Of a DNA stretch of 64,000 bases, positions 34,206 through 41,429 are shown one piece after another. Below the pieces are notes generated by a model. That model had not been told where the DNA came from, ran no database searches, and was given only the letters and a program-made list of their open reading frames with translations. Within the stretch, counting starts at the first letter, position 1; each line of letters begins with the position of its first letter. The DNA is taken from NCBI RefSeq assembly GCF_020687745.1, contig NZ_JAJEWK010000002.1:215280-279279 (forward strand), written 5' to 3'. This stretch comes from Chryseobacterium sp. MFBS3-17. GTDB lineage: Bacteria; Bacteroidota; Bacteroidia; Flavobacteriales; Weeksellaceae. The position numbers were made by a program, and so were the translations under genes.

Positions 34206-35807
34206 TCAGTTTTTCAGGAGATTTATGGTAACGGTGGCCAATTCTGAATCCGGGAATTTTTTAAATAGATTTTCATCGGGTATCAGTCCTGCTTCCTTGC
34301 ATATTTTATGAAAAACATCTGCTTCTACAATATACTGATCAGAAAAACCATGGGTGGCATCGTACGCTGTGGCAGCAGTTTCGCCCAGATGTTTACTGGT
34401 GAGTGCAGGGTTCAGGGTGTGAAGTTCAATCACCAACAATCCGTTTTTGCGTATGTACGGCAGCCAGAGGCTCAGGTGTTCTTTCAGGTTCTCTTCTACC
34501 AGATGATTCGGAATCCTTTCTCCGCGGAAGGCAAAAGCACCCGTGGATGTGGAAATACGGTCCGGATTGGCATTTGCGGGATTTTTCCAGATCCGGTTAT
34601 GGTCCAGAAATGTGCGGATGTTCACCAGATCAGATAGATTGATTTCATAGTTTTCCTGTAAATCTTTGGCCAGTTGATCCGGATTTCCGATGTCGCCCCA
34701 GATTACTTTTGCCCAGATATCATTGTTGATGAGGTTGGCCCGCGTGACATTGAGTGCCGCCTGATTAAAATCTGCACCTACCAGGAAGAGTGGATGGTCT
34801 TCCAGCATTTTGCCGCGCAGGGTATGTCTTTCGATGGTTTCAAAAATATGCTGGATAAAAGCTCCGTTTCCACAACCCATATCCAGAATTCCCTTAGGCT
34901 GCAGGTGAATAGGCTGATTGAATATGGAGATGATGAAATCTGTCACCACCCTGAAATAGGTAGAGTGGGCACCGCCGCTGCCCCAGACATTCATCTTTCG
35001 GTCTACATGGATTTCATCTTCGCTTTCACTGATTTCACGGAGCTTTCCGGCATTGCCAAAAAGCAAATCTTCCATCCTGTTGAACATGGGCAGATACGAT
35101 ACCGTGACGCCGTAGGAGGCAGCACGCCGCGCAAAGTAAAGACCACTTTCGGTGAATTTATAGGTAGTGTTGTTTTTGGTAAACCACCCCAGCGAAGTCA
35201 GAAAGTCCAGTATCTTCTCGAAATTATCCGGGTTTTTGTGGAATTCTGCAGCCTGGAAGGAGGTTTCCATAAAGTATTTATGAAACATGCCGTTCATGCC
35301 CAGTTGTACAATGAGCGGTGCCACCAGACAGCCTTCCAGATGCTTCAGAATTTGTGCGAACACTTTCTTTTCGGTTTCATGTTCCGGAACAGGCAGTCCA
35401 AAATTTTGGTTAAATTCCTCAAAGAGATAGAAAAAGTTCTCAAAAGATCCCGGTTCCAGTTCCTGAAATACCGGCTGGGTAGATTCTTTCAGGTACGGAA
35501 TGACTTTATGGTAGAGGGGAGCATACTTCAGCAGGAAAGGGGTGTTTGCATTCGGCTGCAATCGTACGGTGTCTGTTTCGTGATTCAGATCATAATCAAT
35601 GAATCCCTGAGAAGCCAGTGTGCGTACCGCCACATTCATATAGCCTTCATTATGAGGTGTGTTTTTCGCCAGATCTCCCAAAGTAGTAGTTGGGTGTGCA
35701 GCGATATGGCTGATGATTTCTTTTTCATGAAGTGCGGCAACCACAGGTGCGGTAACCACACCATCCAGATGCCGGAAAATGGAACTGCGAAGTTCTTTCT
35801 TATCCAT
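34206..35807 (-). CDS. SAM-dependent methyltransferase with two N-terminal winged-helix-like repeats
   Basis: 533 residues. The SAM motif is ILDMGCGNGAFIQHIFE near residues 308-324. The N-terminal half contains two similar units: FRHLDGVVTAPVVAALHEKE (12-31) and LKHLEGCLVAPLIVQLGMNG (152-171), each followed by a winged-helix-like helix pair. This suggests an internal duplication of the dimerisation domain of O-methyltransferases. The layout reminds me of methyltransferase modules from AprA-like polyketide enzymes. The substrate is unknown. No biosynthetic genes are adjacent; it forms an operon with the GNAT gene. Confidence 0.82.
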   Translation of the reverse strand: MDKKELRSSIFRHLDGVVTAPVVAALHEKEIISHIAAHPTTTLGDLAKNTPHNEGYMNVAVRTLASQGFIDYDLNHETDTVRLQPNANTPFLLKYAPLYHKVIPYLKESTQPVFQELEPGSFENFFYLFEEFNQNFGLPVPEHETEKKVFAQILKHLEGCLVAPLIVQLGMNGMFHKYFMETSFQAAEFHKNPDNFEKILDFLTSLGWFTKNNTTYKFTESGLYFARRAASYGVTVSYLPMFNRMEDLLFGNAGKLREISESEDEIHVDRKMNVWGSGGAHSTYFRVVTDFIISIFNQPIHLQPKGILDMGCGNGAFIQHIFETIERHTLRGKMLEDHPLFLVGADFNQAALNVTRANLINNDIWAKVIWGDIGNPDQLAKDLQENYEINLSDLVNIRTFLDHNRIWKNPANANPDRISTSTGAFAFRGERIPNHLVEENLKEHLSLWLPYIRKNGLLVIELHTLNPALTSKHLGETAATAYDATHGFSDQYIVEADVFHKICKEAGLIPDENLFKKFPDSELATVTINLLKN

Positions 35808-35855
35808 ACTTTAGTTTTAAGAGCGAATAAAAGTAAGACTTTTTTCTTAATAAGA

Positions 35856-35886
35856 TTTTGCTGGTTCATTTTTATTATTAACTTTG
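35856..35886 (+). promoter_or_regulatory. Promoter of the membrane-protein/regulator operon
   Basis: TTTTG (35856-35860), 18 bases, then TAACTTTG (35879-35886): consensus Bacteroidota promoter. The -7 element is part of the operator dyad described next. Confidence 0.8.
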
Positions 35887-35905
35887 TACTTCAAAGTTCT
35901 TTATA
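35878..35905 (+). promoter_or_regulatory. Operator site 1 for the winged-helix regulator
   Basis: ACTTTG-TACTT-CAAAGT is an inverted repeat, and AAAG-TT-CTTT adds a third half-site, overlapping and following the -7 element. A copy with 25 of 28 identical bases lies at 37047-37074. The neighbouring regulator gene is the obvious candidate binder (inference). Confidence 0.65.
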
Positions 35906-36522
35906 TGAAGTCTAAAGATTACAATGATGATTTGTCACACATCCGGAGCATGATGGAACGCAGTTCGCGGTTCATTTCGCTCAGTGGCCTCTCCGGTATC
36001 TTTGCGGGTCTGGCGGCACTGGCCGGAGCGGTACATGTGTATTTTGTGTTTCAGCGCGCCGGAATCTCCTATTTTCAGGGTGACCGCAATGTGTATTCAG
36101 AGAGTCTGGTAAGGGAGCTGATGTTTTCCGGTGCGGTGATTCTGGCAGCCGCACTTTTTTCAGGGTATTTTTTTACGGCCAGGAAAAGCCGGGCACACAA
36201 TCTGAAAATTTGGGACCGTACAACCAAAAGATTGTTGCTTCATTTCAGTATTCCACTGATTACGGGCGGCCTGTTTTGTCTGGGACTGCTTTATCATCAG
36301 TTTCATGCCTTCGTGGCACCCTGTACCTTGATTTTTTACGGTCTGGCACTCATACAGGCAGAGCGGTATACGGTAACAGATGTGCGCTACCTGGGATATT
36401 GCGAGGTTGTTCTTGGATTGATTGCCTTTTTTATTCCAGGCTGGGGTCTGGTGTTCTGGGCATTCGGATTTGGTGTCTTGCATATAGTTTACGGCATCGT
36501 GATGTATAAGAAATACCGCTGA
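35905..36522 (+). CDS. Integral membrane protein, operon with winged-helix regulator
   Basis: 205 residues from the ATG at 35905 (MKSKDYNDDLSHIRSMMERS); the earlier frame start at 35884 lies inside the promoter dyad. Six hydrophobic segments are visible, starting with FISLSGLSGIFAGLAALAGA. I recall similar membrane proteins next to small winged-helix regulators in other Bacteroidota, with no function assigned. Eleven-base gap to the next gene. Confidence 0.8.
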   Translation: MKSKDYNDDLSHIRSMMERSSRFISLSGLSGIFAGLAALAGAVHVYFVFQRAGISYFQGDRNVYSESLVRELMFSGAVILAAALFSGYFFTARKSRAHNLKIWDRTTKRLLLHFSIPLITGGLFCLGLLYHQFHAFVAPCTLIFYGLALIQAERYTVTDVRYLGYCEVVLGLIAFFIPGWGLVFWAFGFGVLHIVYGIVMYKKYR

Positions 36523-36532
36523 TATAGCTATT

Positions 36533-36742
36533 ATGAGAAGTTTTTCCCGAAACAGAACTATAGGAATGATCATGTGGTTATCGGTTTTCACTTTCATAGT
36601 AGGCCTTATTTTGATGGTCTTCATGATCGTTGAAGAGCAGGAACCGGGAGCTTTGCCATTATTTTTAGTATTTTGCGGCCTCTCCGGAATGGTTGCTGAT
36701 CAAATGCGACTTAGAAAGAAAGATAAGAATGTTAAAAATTAA
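36533..36742 (+). CDS. Small membrane protein
   Basis: 69 residues with two hydrophobic helices (about 10-29 and 40-55) and basic ends (RLRKKDKNVKN). Its 3' end overlaps the start of the winged-helix regulator gene by 14 bases, indicating translational coupling. No family recognised. Confidence 0.7.
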   Translation: MRSFSRNRTIGMIMWLSVFTFIVGLILMVFMIVEEQEPGALPLFLVFCGLSGMVADQMRLRKKDKNVKN

Positions 36743-37019
36743 TCAACTGAATAAGGAATTTGAAAGCCGGGTGCGTCTGGGCATCATGTCCGTGCTCATG
36801 GTAAATGACTGGGTTGATTTTACCGGGATGAAAAATCTGCTGGAGGTATCAGACGGCAATCTGGCCAGTCACAGCACAGCACTGGAAAAAGCGGGTTATA
36901 TTGAAGTTAAAAAAGAGTTTGTGGGCAAAAAACCCAAAACTTCGTACCGTGTGACCCAAGCCGGCCGTGAAGCCTTCACCGAACATCTGAATGCGCTGGA
37001 AAAATTGCTCGGCCGATAG
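36729..37019 (+). CDS. Winged-helix transcriptional regulator (HTH_34-like)
   Basis: 96 residues from the ATG at 36729 (MLKINQLNKEFESRVRLGIM). It is a small winged-helix DNA-binding protein: helix-turn-helix VDFTGMKNLLEVSDGNLASH with SHSTALEKAGYIEVKK as recognition helix and wing, then a short C-terminal helix. No ligand or membrane domain. It lies inside the operon driven by operator 1, so autoregulation is likely, and a near-identical operator stands 28 bases after its stop. Confidence 0.88.
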   Translation: MLKINQLNKEFESRVRLGIMSVLMVNDWVDFTGMKNLLEVSDGNLASHSTALEKAGYIEVKKEFVGKKPKTSYRVTQAGREAFTEHLNALEKLLGR

Positions 37020-37046
37020 ATCGTAACCACTATATTTTTTTAAAAA

Positions 37047-37074
37047 TTAACTTTGTAATTCAAAGAACTTTATA
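37047..37074 (+). promoter_or_regulatory. Operator site 2 with -7 element, upstream of a membrane protein gene
   Basis: TAACTTTG (37048-37055) is a consensus -7 box and is embedded in ACTTTG-TAATT-CAAAG plus AAAG-AA-CTTT, the same dyad as at 35878-35905. No -33 TTG is clear. The downstream ATG is at 37086. Confidence 0.65.
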
Positions 37075-37085
37075 AATTATATCTT

Positions 37086-37373
37086 ATGAAAAGTATTACG
37101 CCTGCTTATTGGATTTTCGGAACAGCTGCTGCGGTGCTTGCGGTTCCTTTTGTTGCCATGCAGTTTACTGATGAAGTTCAGTGGACCGGCGTTGATTTTC
37201 TGGTGATGGGGACGCTTCTCTTCATCACGGCCCTAACAATTACCGGGGTCTGGAAACAAGTACAGGTGCCGGGGAAAAGATTTTTTTTCATCGCACTGGT
37301 GCTGATGGTTTTCCTGCTCATCTGGGCAGAACTGGCCGTGGGAATTTTCGGAACACCGTTCGCGGGAAACTAA
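37086..37373 (+). CDS. Small membrane protein controlled by operator 2
   Basis: 95 residues with three hydrophobic segments (about 8-26, 37-56 and 63-86). No signal sequence cleavage site or known domain. Placed directly behind operator 2, so probably a target of the winged-helix regulator. Confidence 0.75.
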   Translation: MKSITPAYWIFGTAAAVLAVPFVAMQFTDEVQWTGVDFLVMGTLLFITALTITGVWKQVQVPGKRFFFIALVLMVFLLIWAELAVGIFGTPFAGN

Positions 37374-37446
37374 GTAGTATGACGGGAGTGTCTAATGCTG
37401 CTGTCACCTTCATTGTTAAGGTAAAACAATTATTCAACTATTTTTT

Positions 37447-37746
37447 ATGAAAAATTTTAAAATTTCGTACATCGGGAAAACGCTGTTCTGGCTGAGTTTT
37501 CTCCTGGGCAATATCTGCCTCTTCGGATTTATTTTTACCCGCGATGAGGCCTTTGCTGTTGCCGGATATCTGCTGCTTATTTATGCCGGCGGTATCAATG
37601 CGATTGCGTTTTTGGGGCTTATGCTGTATGCACGTGTGGCGCGTGAGTTTTCCCGGGAGGCGGTGAATGCTGCATTGCTTTTACTGGTCAATATTCCGGT
37701 GGCTGTTTTATATACCCTCATTGGAATTAACATTTCAATTTATTAA
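37447..37746 (+). CDS. Small membrane protein
   Basis: 99 residues with three hydrophobic segments (about 10-30, 35-56 and 72-98). Co-oriented with its neighbours and ending 1 base before the Coq4-like gene. The 73-base gap upstream has a small ACCTT/AAGGT repeat but no clear promoter. No family recognised. Confidence 0.72.
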   Translation: MKNFKISYIGKTLFWLSFLLGNICLFGFIFTRDEAFAVAGYLLLIYAGGINAIAFLGLMLYARVAREFSREAVNAALLLLVNIPVAVLYTLIGINISIY

Positions 37747-37747
37747 T

Positions 37748-38233
37748 ATGAAAAATATTCGTGTCCAATTTTTACTGGTGGTCTATAAAATGACGCAGGT
37801 AGTGTATCGCAGATCTTTTAAAAGAAAGAAAAGGCACTGGCAGTTTACTGCAGAACAATTGCTGAATTTTCAGGAAGATTCTCTGGGCAGAAAGCTTGGC
37901 GAGTTTTACCGGAAGCACGGTTTCTCCATGATTCCCACCATGGAAAATCACGATGTGCACCATCTCATCACCGGCTGCGGAACCCGATTTGAACAGGAAA
38001 TTGCCATGCAGTACCTGCTCCTGGGAAATGGTAAACTCAATGCCCATCTGCTCGGGGCCGTTATTCTGGGAACTTTGGTGCTCCCGGAATATATGAAACT
38101 TTACAGACAATCTTATCTGAAGGGCCGCAGCATGCGTACTTTTTATCATCTGGACTTTGAAGAACTGCTTTGGCATAATTATGAACATCTGAAGGATTTT
38201 CTGTTGCGGAAGAACGATCCGGTCTTGTATTGA
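37748..38233 (+). CDS. Coq4-like protein
   Basis: 161 residues from the ATG at 37748. The Coq4 signature His-Asp-x-x-His is present at residues 68-72 (NHDVHHLITG) together with the following helices (FEQEIAMQYLLLGNG, LGAVILGTLVLPEYMKLY). Eukaryotic Coq4 acts in ubiquinone synthesis. Flavobacteria use menaquinone, so the role here is unknown and the name describes homology only. It starts 1 base after the membrane protein gene stop. Confidence 0.75.
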   Translation: MKNIRVQFLLVVYKMTQVVYRRSFKRKKRHWQFTAEQLLNFQEDSLGRKLGEFYRKHGFSMIPTMENHDVHHLITGCGTRFEQEIAMQYLLLGNGKLNAHLLGAVILGTLVLPEYMKLYRQSYLKGRSMRTFYHLDFEELLWHNYEHLKDFLLRKNDPVLY

Positions 38234-38288
38234 ATGGGCAGGTTGTGGAATAATTTTAGCTGAATTTCCTTCAGAAATGCTTATCTTT

Positions 38289-38786
38289 ATGAAAACAATA
38301 GCCCTCATTATAATTCCTGCATTCATGATGTTTTCCTGTAATAAAAATGAACAAGCCGGTTATCCTGCGGATCCGAAGGAGGAAGTCCGTGAAGTTCAGG
38401 GGTTGACGGATGCTGTTCGGGATTCTGCTCAAAGTACGCAGGACAATACATTCCGGTATGTGGAAGGCGATCGCATCATCAAAATCATCAACGGGGATAT
38501 GTTGCCCCTGAGTCTGGAAGAGGAATTTACAAACAGTAACCAGCACTATATCATTAAAATTAAAAATTTTCGGGGTGGTGAAATCTCGGGTAGAGTGATT
38601 CCTACAGACGATTTGATGAATATCCGTTTTAACCAGATTAAACGTGCTGATGGTGGGTATGATGGGCCTTTTGGCCGGGAAATCAGTTATGCTGCAGGTG
38701 AGCCGGGTGAAATGTGGCTCGTGATCGGGAAAAGCAATATGGCCTCGGGGAATGTGACCGGCCCGTTTGTGGTGGAATTGCGCTGA
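38289..38786 (+). CDS. Lipoprotein, unknown function
   Basis: 165 residues from the ATG at 38289, with lipoprotein signal MKTIALIIIPAFMMFSC (Cys17). A charged linker (residues 20-60) is followed by a compact beta-rich domain (DGDRIIKIINGDMLPLSLEEE-like strand pairs, then GEMWLVIGKSN). No family is recognised. Confidence 0.72.
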   Translation: MKTIALIIIPAFMMFSCNKNEQAGYPADPKEEVREVQGLTDAVRDSAQSTQDNTFRYVEGDRIIKIINGDMLPLSLEEEFTNSNQHYIIKIKNFRGGEISGRVIPTDDLMNIRFNQIKRADGGYDGPFGREISYAAGEPGEMWLVIGKSNMASGNVTGPFVVELR

Positions 38787-38852
38787 TGAGCCTTGCAAAT
38801 ATCCCGGTTGGTATAATTTCTGAATAAGGTGAACTATTAAAGTTTTGAAGCT

Positions 38853-39365
38853 ATGAAAAATTTATTCTTATCTGCTCTTGCAGCAGGAGCCGTTCTCACT
38901 GCGTGCTCCACCGTTTCTACCATTATGCAAAATACTTTTCCCTACACAACTACGGTTGTCGTAACCCAAGGGTCACCAGCCAATACCGAATTGTCTGCCG
39001 TGGGTACCGGGACCAGCATTAATCAGCTGGTGGGATCTTCAGCCAATGTACGGGATATCCGTATTTCAAATGCAAACGTGACCGTTACGTCCGGCGGACA
39101 GAGCATGGGCGTTTTTAAAAGCGTAAAAGTATATCTTTCTGCAGGAGGAAATGATGTGATGGTGGCCTCCCGGGATAATATTGCAGATAATATCGGGAAT
39201 ACATTGTCACTGGATGTAAATTCCAATCAGGTGCTGGATCAGATTCTGAAATCCGGTAATACCGTACAGCAAAGAATTGTATACGTGCTGAAAAGCGCGC
39301 CCACCTCTGATCTTTCTGTGAGAACTTCACTGAATTTCAGCAGTGTGCCGGTTAATAATAATTAA
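38853..39365 (+). CDS. Lipoprotein, unknown function
   Basis: 170 residues with lipobox VLTAC (Cys18). The mature part is rich in Ser, Thr, Val and Asn and has regular alternating strands (DIRISNANVTVTSGG, VKVYLSAGGNDVMVASR), suggesting a beta-sandwich. It is separated from its neighbours and followed by a shared terminator. Confidence 0.75.
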   Translation: MKNLFLSALAAGAVLTACSTVSTIMQNTFPYTTTVVVTQGSPANTELSAVGTGTSINQLVGSSANVRDIRISNANVTVTSGGQSMGVFKSVKVYLSAGGNDVMVASRDNIADNIGNTLSLDVNSNQVLDQILKSGNTVQQRIVYVLKSAPTSDLSVRTSLNFSSVPVNNN

Positions 39366-39384
39366 GTTACTGATGAACGCTAAT

Positions 39385-39410
39385 AAAGTCCGTATTTCGC
39401 GGGCTTTTTT
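39385..39410. terminator. Terminator between convergent lipoprotein and dtd genes
   Basis: AAAGTCCG (39385-39392) pairs with CGGGCTTT (39400-39407, one G-U) and ends in T. The T run touches the dtd stop. Confidence 0.75.
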
Positions 39411-39858
39411 AGTTTTTGGTAATGCTGTCCATGGTGATGGTTACCGGGCCGTCATTGACCAGAGAAACTTTCATATCGGCCCCGAAAATACCGCTTTCCA
39501 CCTGCAGTCCGGCAGCAGCAAGTTGATTTTTAAAATGTTCAAATAGCGGTACTGCTTTTTCCGGCCTGGCCGCTTTAATGAAAGAAGGCCGATTCCCTTT
39601 TTTATAGTCTGCAATAAGGGTAAACTGACTGATGCAGAGTACCGCACCCCCAACATCCATGACTGAACGGTTCATTTTGCCTTCGTCATCTTCGAAAACC
39701 CGAAGATTTACAATTTTCTGAGCCAGCCAGTCGGCATCTTTTTCGGTGTCATTTTCTTCCACACCCGCCAGAATCATGTAACCCAGACCTATTTTTCCTG
39801 TCACTTTACCGGCTACGGTTACGTGTGCTTCAGAAACCCTTTGTATAACTACCCGCAT
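39409..39858 (-). CDS. dtd: D-aminoacyl-tRNA deacylase
   Basis: 149-residue DTD that hydrolyses D-amino acids (and mischarged glycine) from tRNA. Signature segments: [15 protein letters not shown] at the N-terminus, the active-site [17 protein letters not shown] near 78-94, and the cross-subunit NDGPVTI near the C-terminus. It ends at the shared terminator and is 10 bases downstream of the Rieske-like lipoprotein gene. Confidence 0.96.
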   Translation of the reverse strand: MRVVIQRVSEAHVTVAGKVTGKIGLGYMILAGVEENDTEKDADWLAQKIVNLRVFEDDEGKMNRSVMDVGGAVLCISQFTLIADYKKGNRPSFIKAARPEKAVPLFEHFKNQLAAAGLQVESGIFGADMKVSLVNDGPVTITMDSITKN

Positions 39859-39868
39859 ATCTTACCAA

Positions 39869-40318
39869 TCAGTTATAAATACTTAGAATATTAGTGGCAC
39901 TGTTAAAGCTGGACATATAGGTCTTCGGGGGAAGTTGGGCTACCTGCGTAGGTTCACCGGTATAGAGAATCCACTCCGAACCATCTTTGTCACATACTAT
40001 TTTGATATTGTCCTGAACCTTGAGGGTGGTCTGGGCATCCGGGCAGAGGTGCGGTGCGTTGCGGTCGTAAATCTTGAATCCTGTAGAGGTTTTCACCGCA
40101 ATCAGTCCGCGCGTGCCTGCGCTTTGCTCATTGACATAAATCCACCCACCCACATTTTGCAGATTCTGATAAGCCGGAAGGTTCAGATTCAGAATCACAT
40201 TAATCTGAGCATCCGGAAAGCAGTGCACGGTATCTTCTGTACGCACACAGGAATTGAATGTTAAGATGCTGAAGTACAGCAACAGTAGTGAAGTAAAGGT
40301 GAACTTTCTGATGTTCAT
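39869..40318 (-). CDS. Lipoprotein with degenerate Rieske-like fold
   Basis: 149 residues from the ATG at 40318 (lipobox TFNSC, Cys24); a frame start at 40345 would add nine residues ahead of the signal peptide. The C-terminal half (YDRNAPHLCPDAQ, IVCDKDGSEWILYTGEP, LPPKTY) follows the layout of Rieske [2Fe-2S] lipoproteins. The CxH and CxxH ligand pairs are not intact: HLCP and CDKD replace them. It may be a cluster-less relative. This is a comparison by eye. Confidence 0.65.
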   Translation of the reverse strand: MNIRKFTFTSLLLLYFSILTFNSCVRTEDTVHCFPDAQINVILNLNLPAYQNLQNVGGWIYVNEQSAGTRGLIAVKTSTGFKIYDRNAPHLCPDAQTTLKVQDNIKIVCDKDGSEWILYTGEPTQVAQLPPKTYMSSFNSATNILSIYN

Positions 40319-40332
40319 TTGAAATAATTTTA

Positions 40333-40340
40333 TATATTTG
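40333..40340 (+). promoter_or_regulatory. -7 promoter element of greA
   Basis: TATATTTG fits TAnnTTTG; a TTTCTG lies 22 bases upstream. The leader to the ATG at 40429 is about 80 bases and contains a hairpin followed by T residues. Confidence 0.55.
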
Positions 40341-40367
40341 TACAACGAAATACAAAGATAAACATTG

Positions 40368-40397
40368 TCCGGGCTGTTATGGCCGGATAATTTTTTT
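40368..40397 (+). promoter_or_regulatory. Terminator-like hairpin in the greA leader
   Basis: TCCGG (40368-40372) pairs with CCGGA (40383-40387), followed 3 bases later by seven T (40391-40397). It lies between the greA promoter and start codon, and no plus-strand gene ends upstream of it, so it is a candidate attenuator. Confidence 0.55.
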
Positions 40398-40428
40398 ATT
40401 ATATACCATTAACAAAAAAAGAAATATC

Positions 40429-40899
40429 ATGAGTACGTATGTAACACAGGAAGGTTTGGACAAAATGAAATCAGAACTGGAAAAACTGGAGTCTCAGGAA
40501 AGACCGAAAATCACCCAGCAGATTGCTGAAGCCCGAGATAAAGGAGACCTGTCTGAAAATGCTGAATATGATGCTGCCAAGGAAGCCCAGGGCATGCTGG
40601 AGATGAAGATTTCCAAATTAAAAGAGATGATTTCCACGGCAAAAGTCATTAATGAAAATCAGTTGGATACTTCTAAAGTTTCAATTCTGACCACAGTACG
40701 TCTGAAAAATATGGGAACAAAGCAGGAACAGAAATTCACCCTGGTTCCCGATAATGAAAGTGACCTGAAAAGCGGAAAAATATCTGTGAATACTCCTATA
40801 GCCAAAGGTTTGCTGGGGAAATCTGTAGGGGAGCAGGCCGAGATTCTCTTGCCCAATGGAAATAAACTTTCCTTTGAGGTGCTGGAGATTTCACTGTAA
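40429..40899 (+). CDS. greA: Transcription elongation factor GreA
   Basis: 156 residues. The N-terminal coiled coil (SELEKLESQERPKITQQI and ARDKGDLSENAEYDAAKEAQ with the tip acidic residues) and C-terminal FKBP-like domain (GKISVNTPIAKGLLGKSVG) are complete. GreA makes stalled RNA polymerase cleave backtracked RNA. Possible control by the leader hairpin at 40368-40397. Confidence 0.97.
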   Translation: MSTYVTQEGLDKMKSELEKLESQERPKITQQIAEARDKGDLSENAEYDAAKEAQGMLEMKISKLKEMISTAKVINENQLDTSKVSILTTVRLKNMGTKQEQKFTLVPDNESDLKSGKISVNTPIAKGLLGKSVGEQAEILLPNGNKLSFEVLEISL

Positions 40900-40900
40900 A

Positions 40901-40932
40901 TTGTAAATTTTGCAGAGATTGTCGTATTTTTG
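40901..40932 (+). promoter_or_regulatory. Promoter of the HIT-family gene
   Basis: TTG (40901-40903), 21 bases, TATTTTTG (40925-40932). The element begins just after the greA stop and supports the ATG at 40954, since an upstream frame start at 40930 would sit inside the -7 box. Confidence 0.7.
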
Positions 40933-40953
40933 CAATCACTTACTGAAATCATT

Positions 40954-41343
40954 ATGAGTTCTATTTTCACGAAAATCATCAACAGGGAGATTCCTGCCTA
41001 TTTTATAGCTGAAGATGAAAATCACATAGCCTTTCTGGATGCAATGCCTCTGGTAGAAGGTCATACGCTGGTGATTCCGAAGCGGGAGGTAGATCTGATT
41101 TTTGATCTGGAGCAGGATGCGTTCAGAGATTTGTGGGCATTTGCGCAGCAAGTGGCCAAAAAAGTAGGCAAAGCCATTCCTTGCGTGCGGGTAGGAGTAG
41201 CGGTAGTGGGGCTGGAAGTGCCTCATGCACATATCCATCTCGTGCCGCTGAACAGTATGGGAGATCTTAATTTTGGAAACCCCAGACTGAAACTTTCAGA
41301 TGAAGAATATCTGGGCATACAGGATGCCATTATTAACGCTTAA
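40954..41343 (+). CDS. HIT family nucleotide hydrolase (HINT-like)
   Basis: 129 residues from the ATG at 40954 (MSSIFTKIINREIPAYFIAE). The histidine triad is intact in HAHIHLVPL (HxHxH). Such proteins hydrolyse nucleoside phosphoramidates or related nucleotides. It is followed by a strong terminator. Confidence 0.93.
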   Translation: MSSIFTKIINREIPAYFIAEDENHIAFLDAMPLVEGHTLVIPKREVDLIFDLEQDAFRDLWAFAQQVAKKVGKAIPCVRVGVAVVGLEVPHAHIHLVPLNSMGDLNFGNPRLKLSDEEYLGIQDAIINA

Positions 41344-41347
41344 TATT

Positions 41348-41380
41348 AAAAGTCGTAAAGATTCGTCCTTACGACTTTTT
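41348..41380 (+). terminator. Terminator after HIT gene
   Basis: AGTCGTAA (41351-41358) pairs with TTACGACT (41369-41376) and ends in T. Confidence 0.88.
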
Positions 41381-41429
41381 CATCATAGCTTCCGCGGAGG
41401 CAGTAAATAAATGATCACAGATAAATTTT

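Noticed and set aside
34674..35915. 413-codon open frame on the plus strand
   Set aside because: Fully antisense to the well-supported methyltransferase gene; composition is Cys/Phe/His-rich with no family resemblance.
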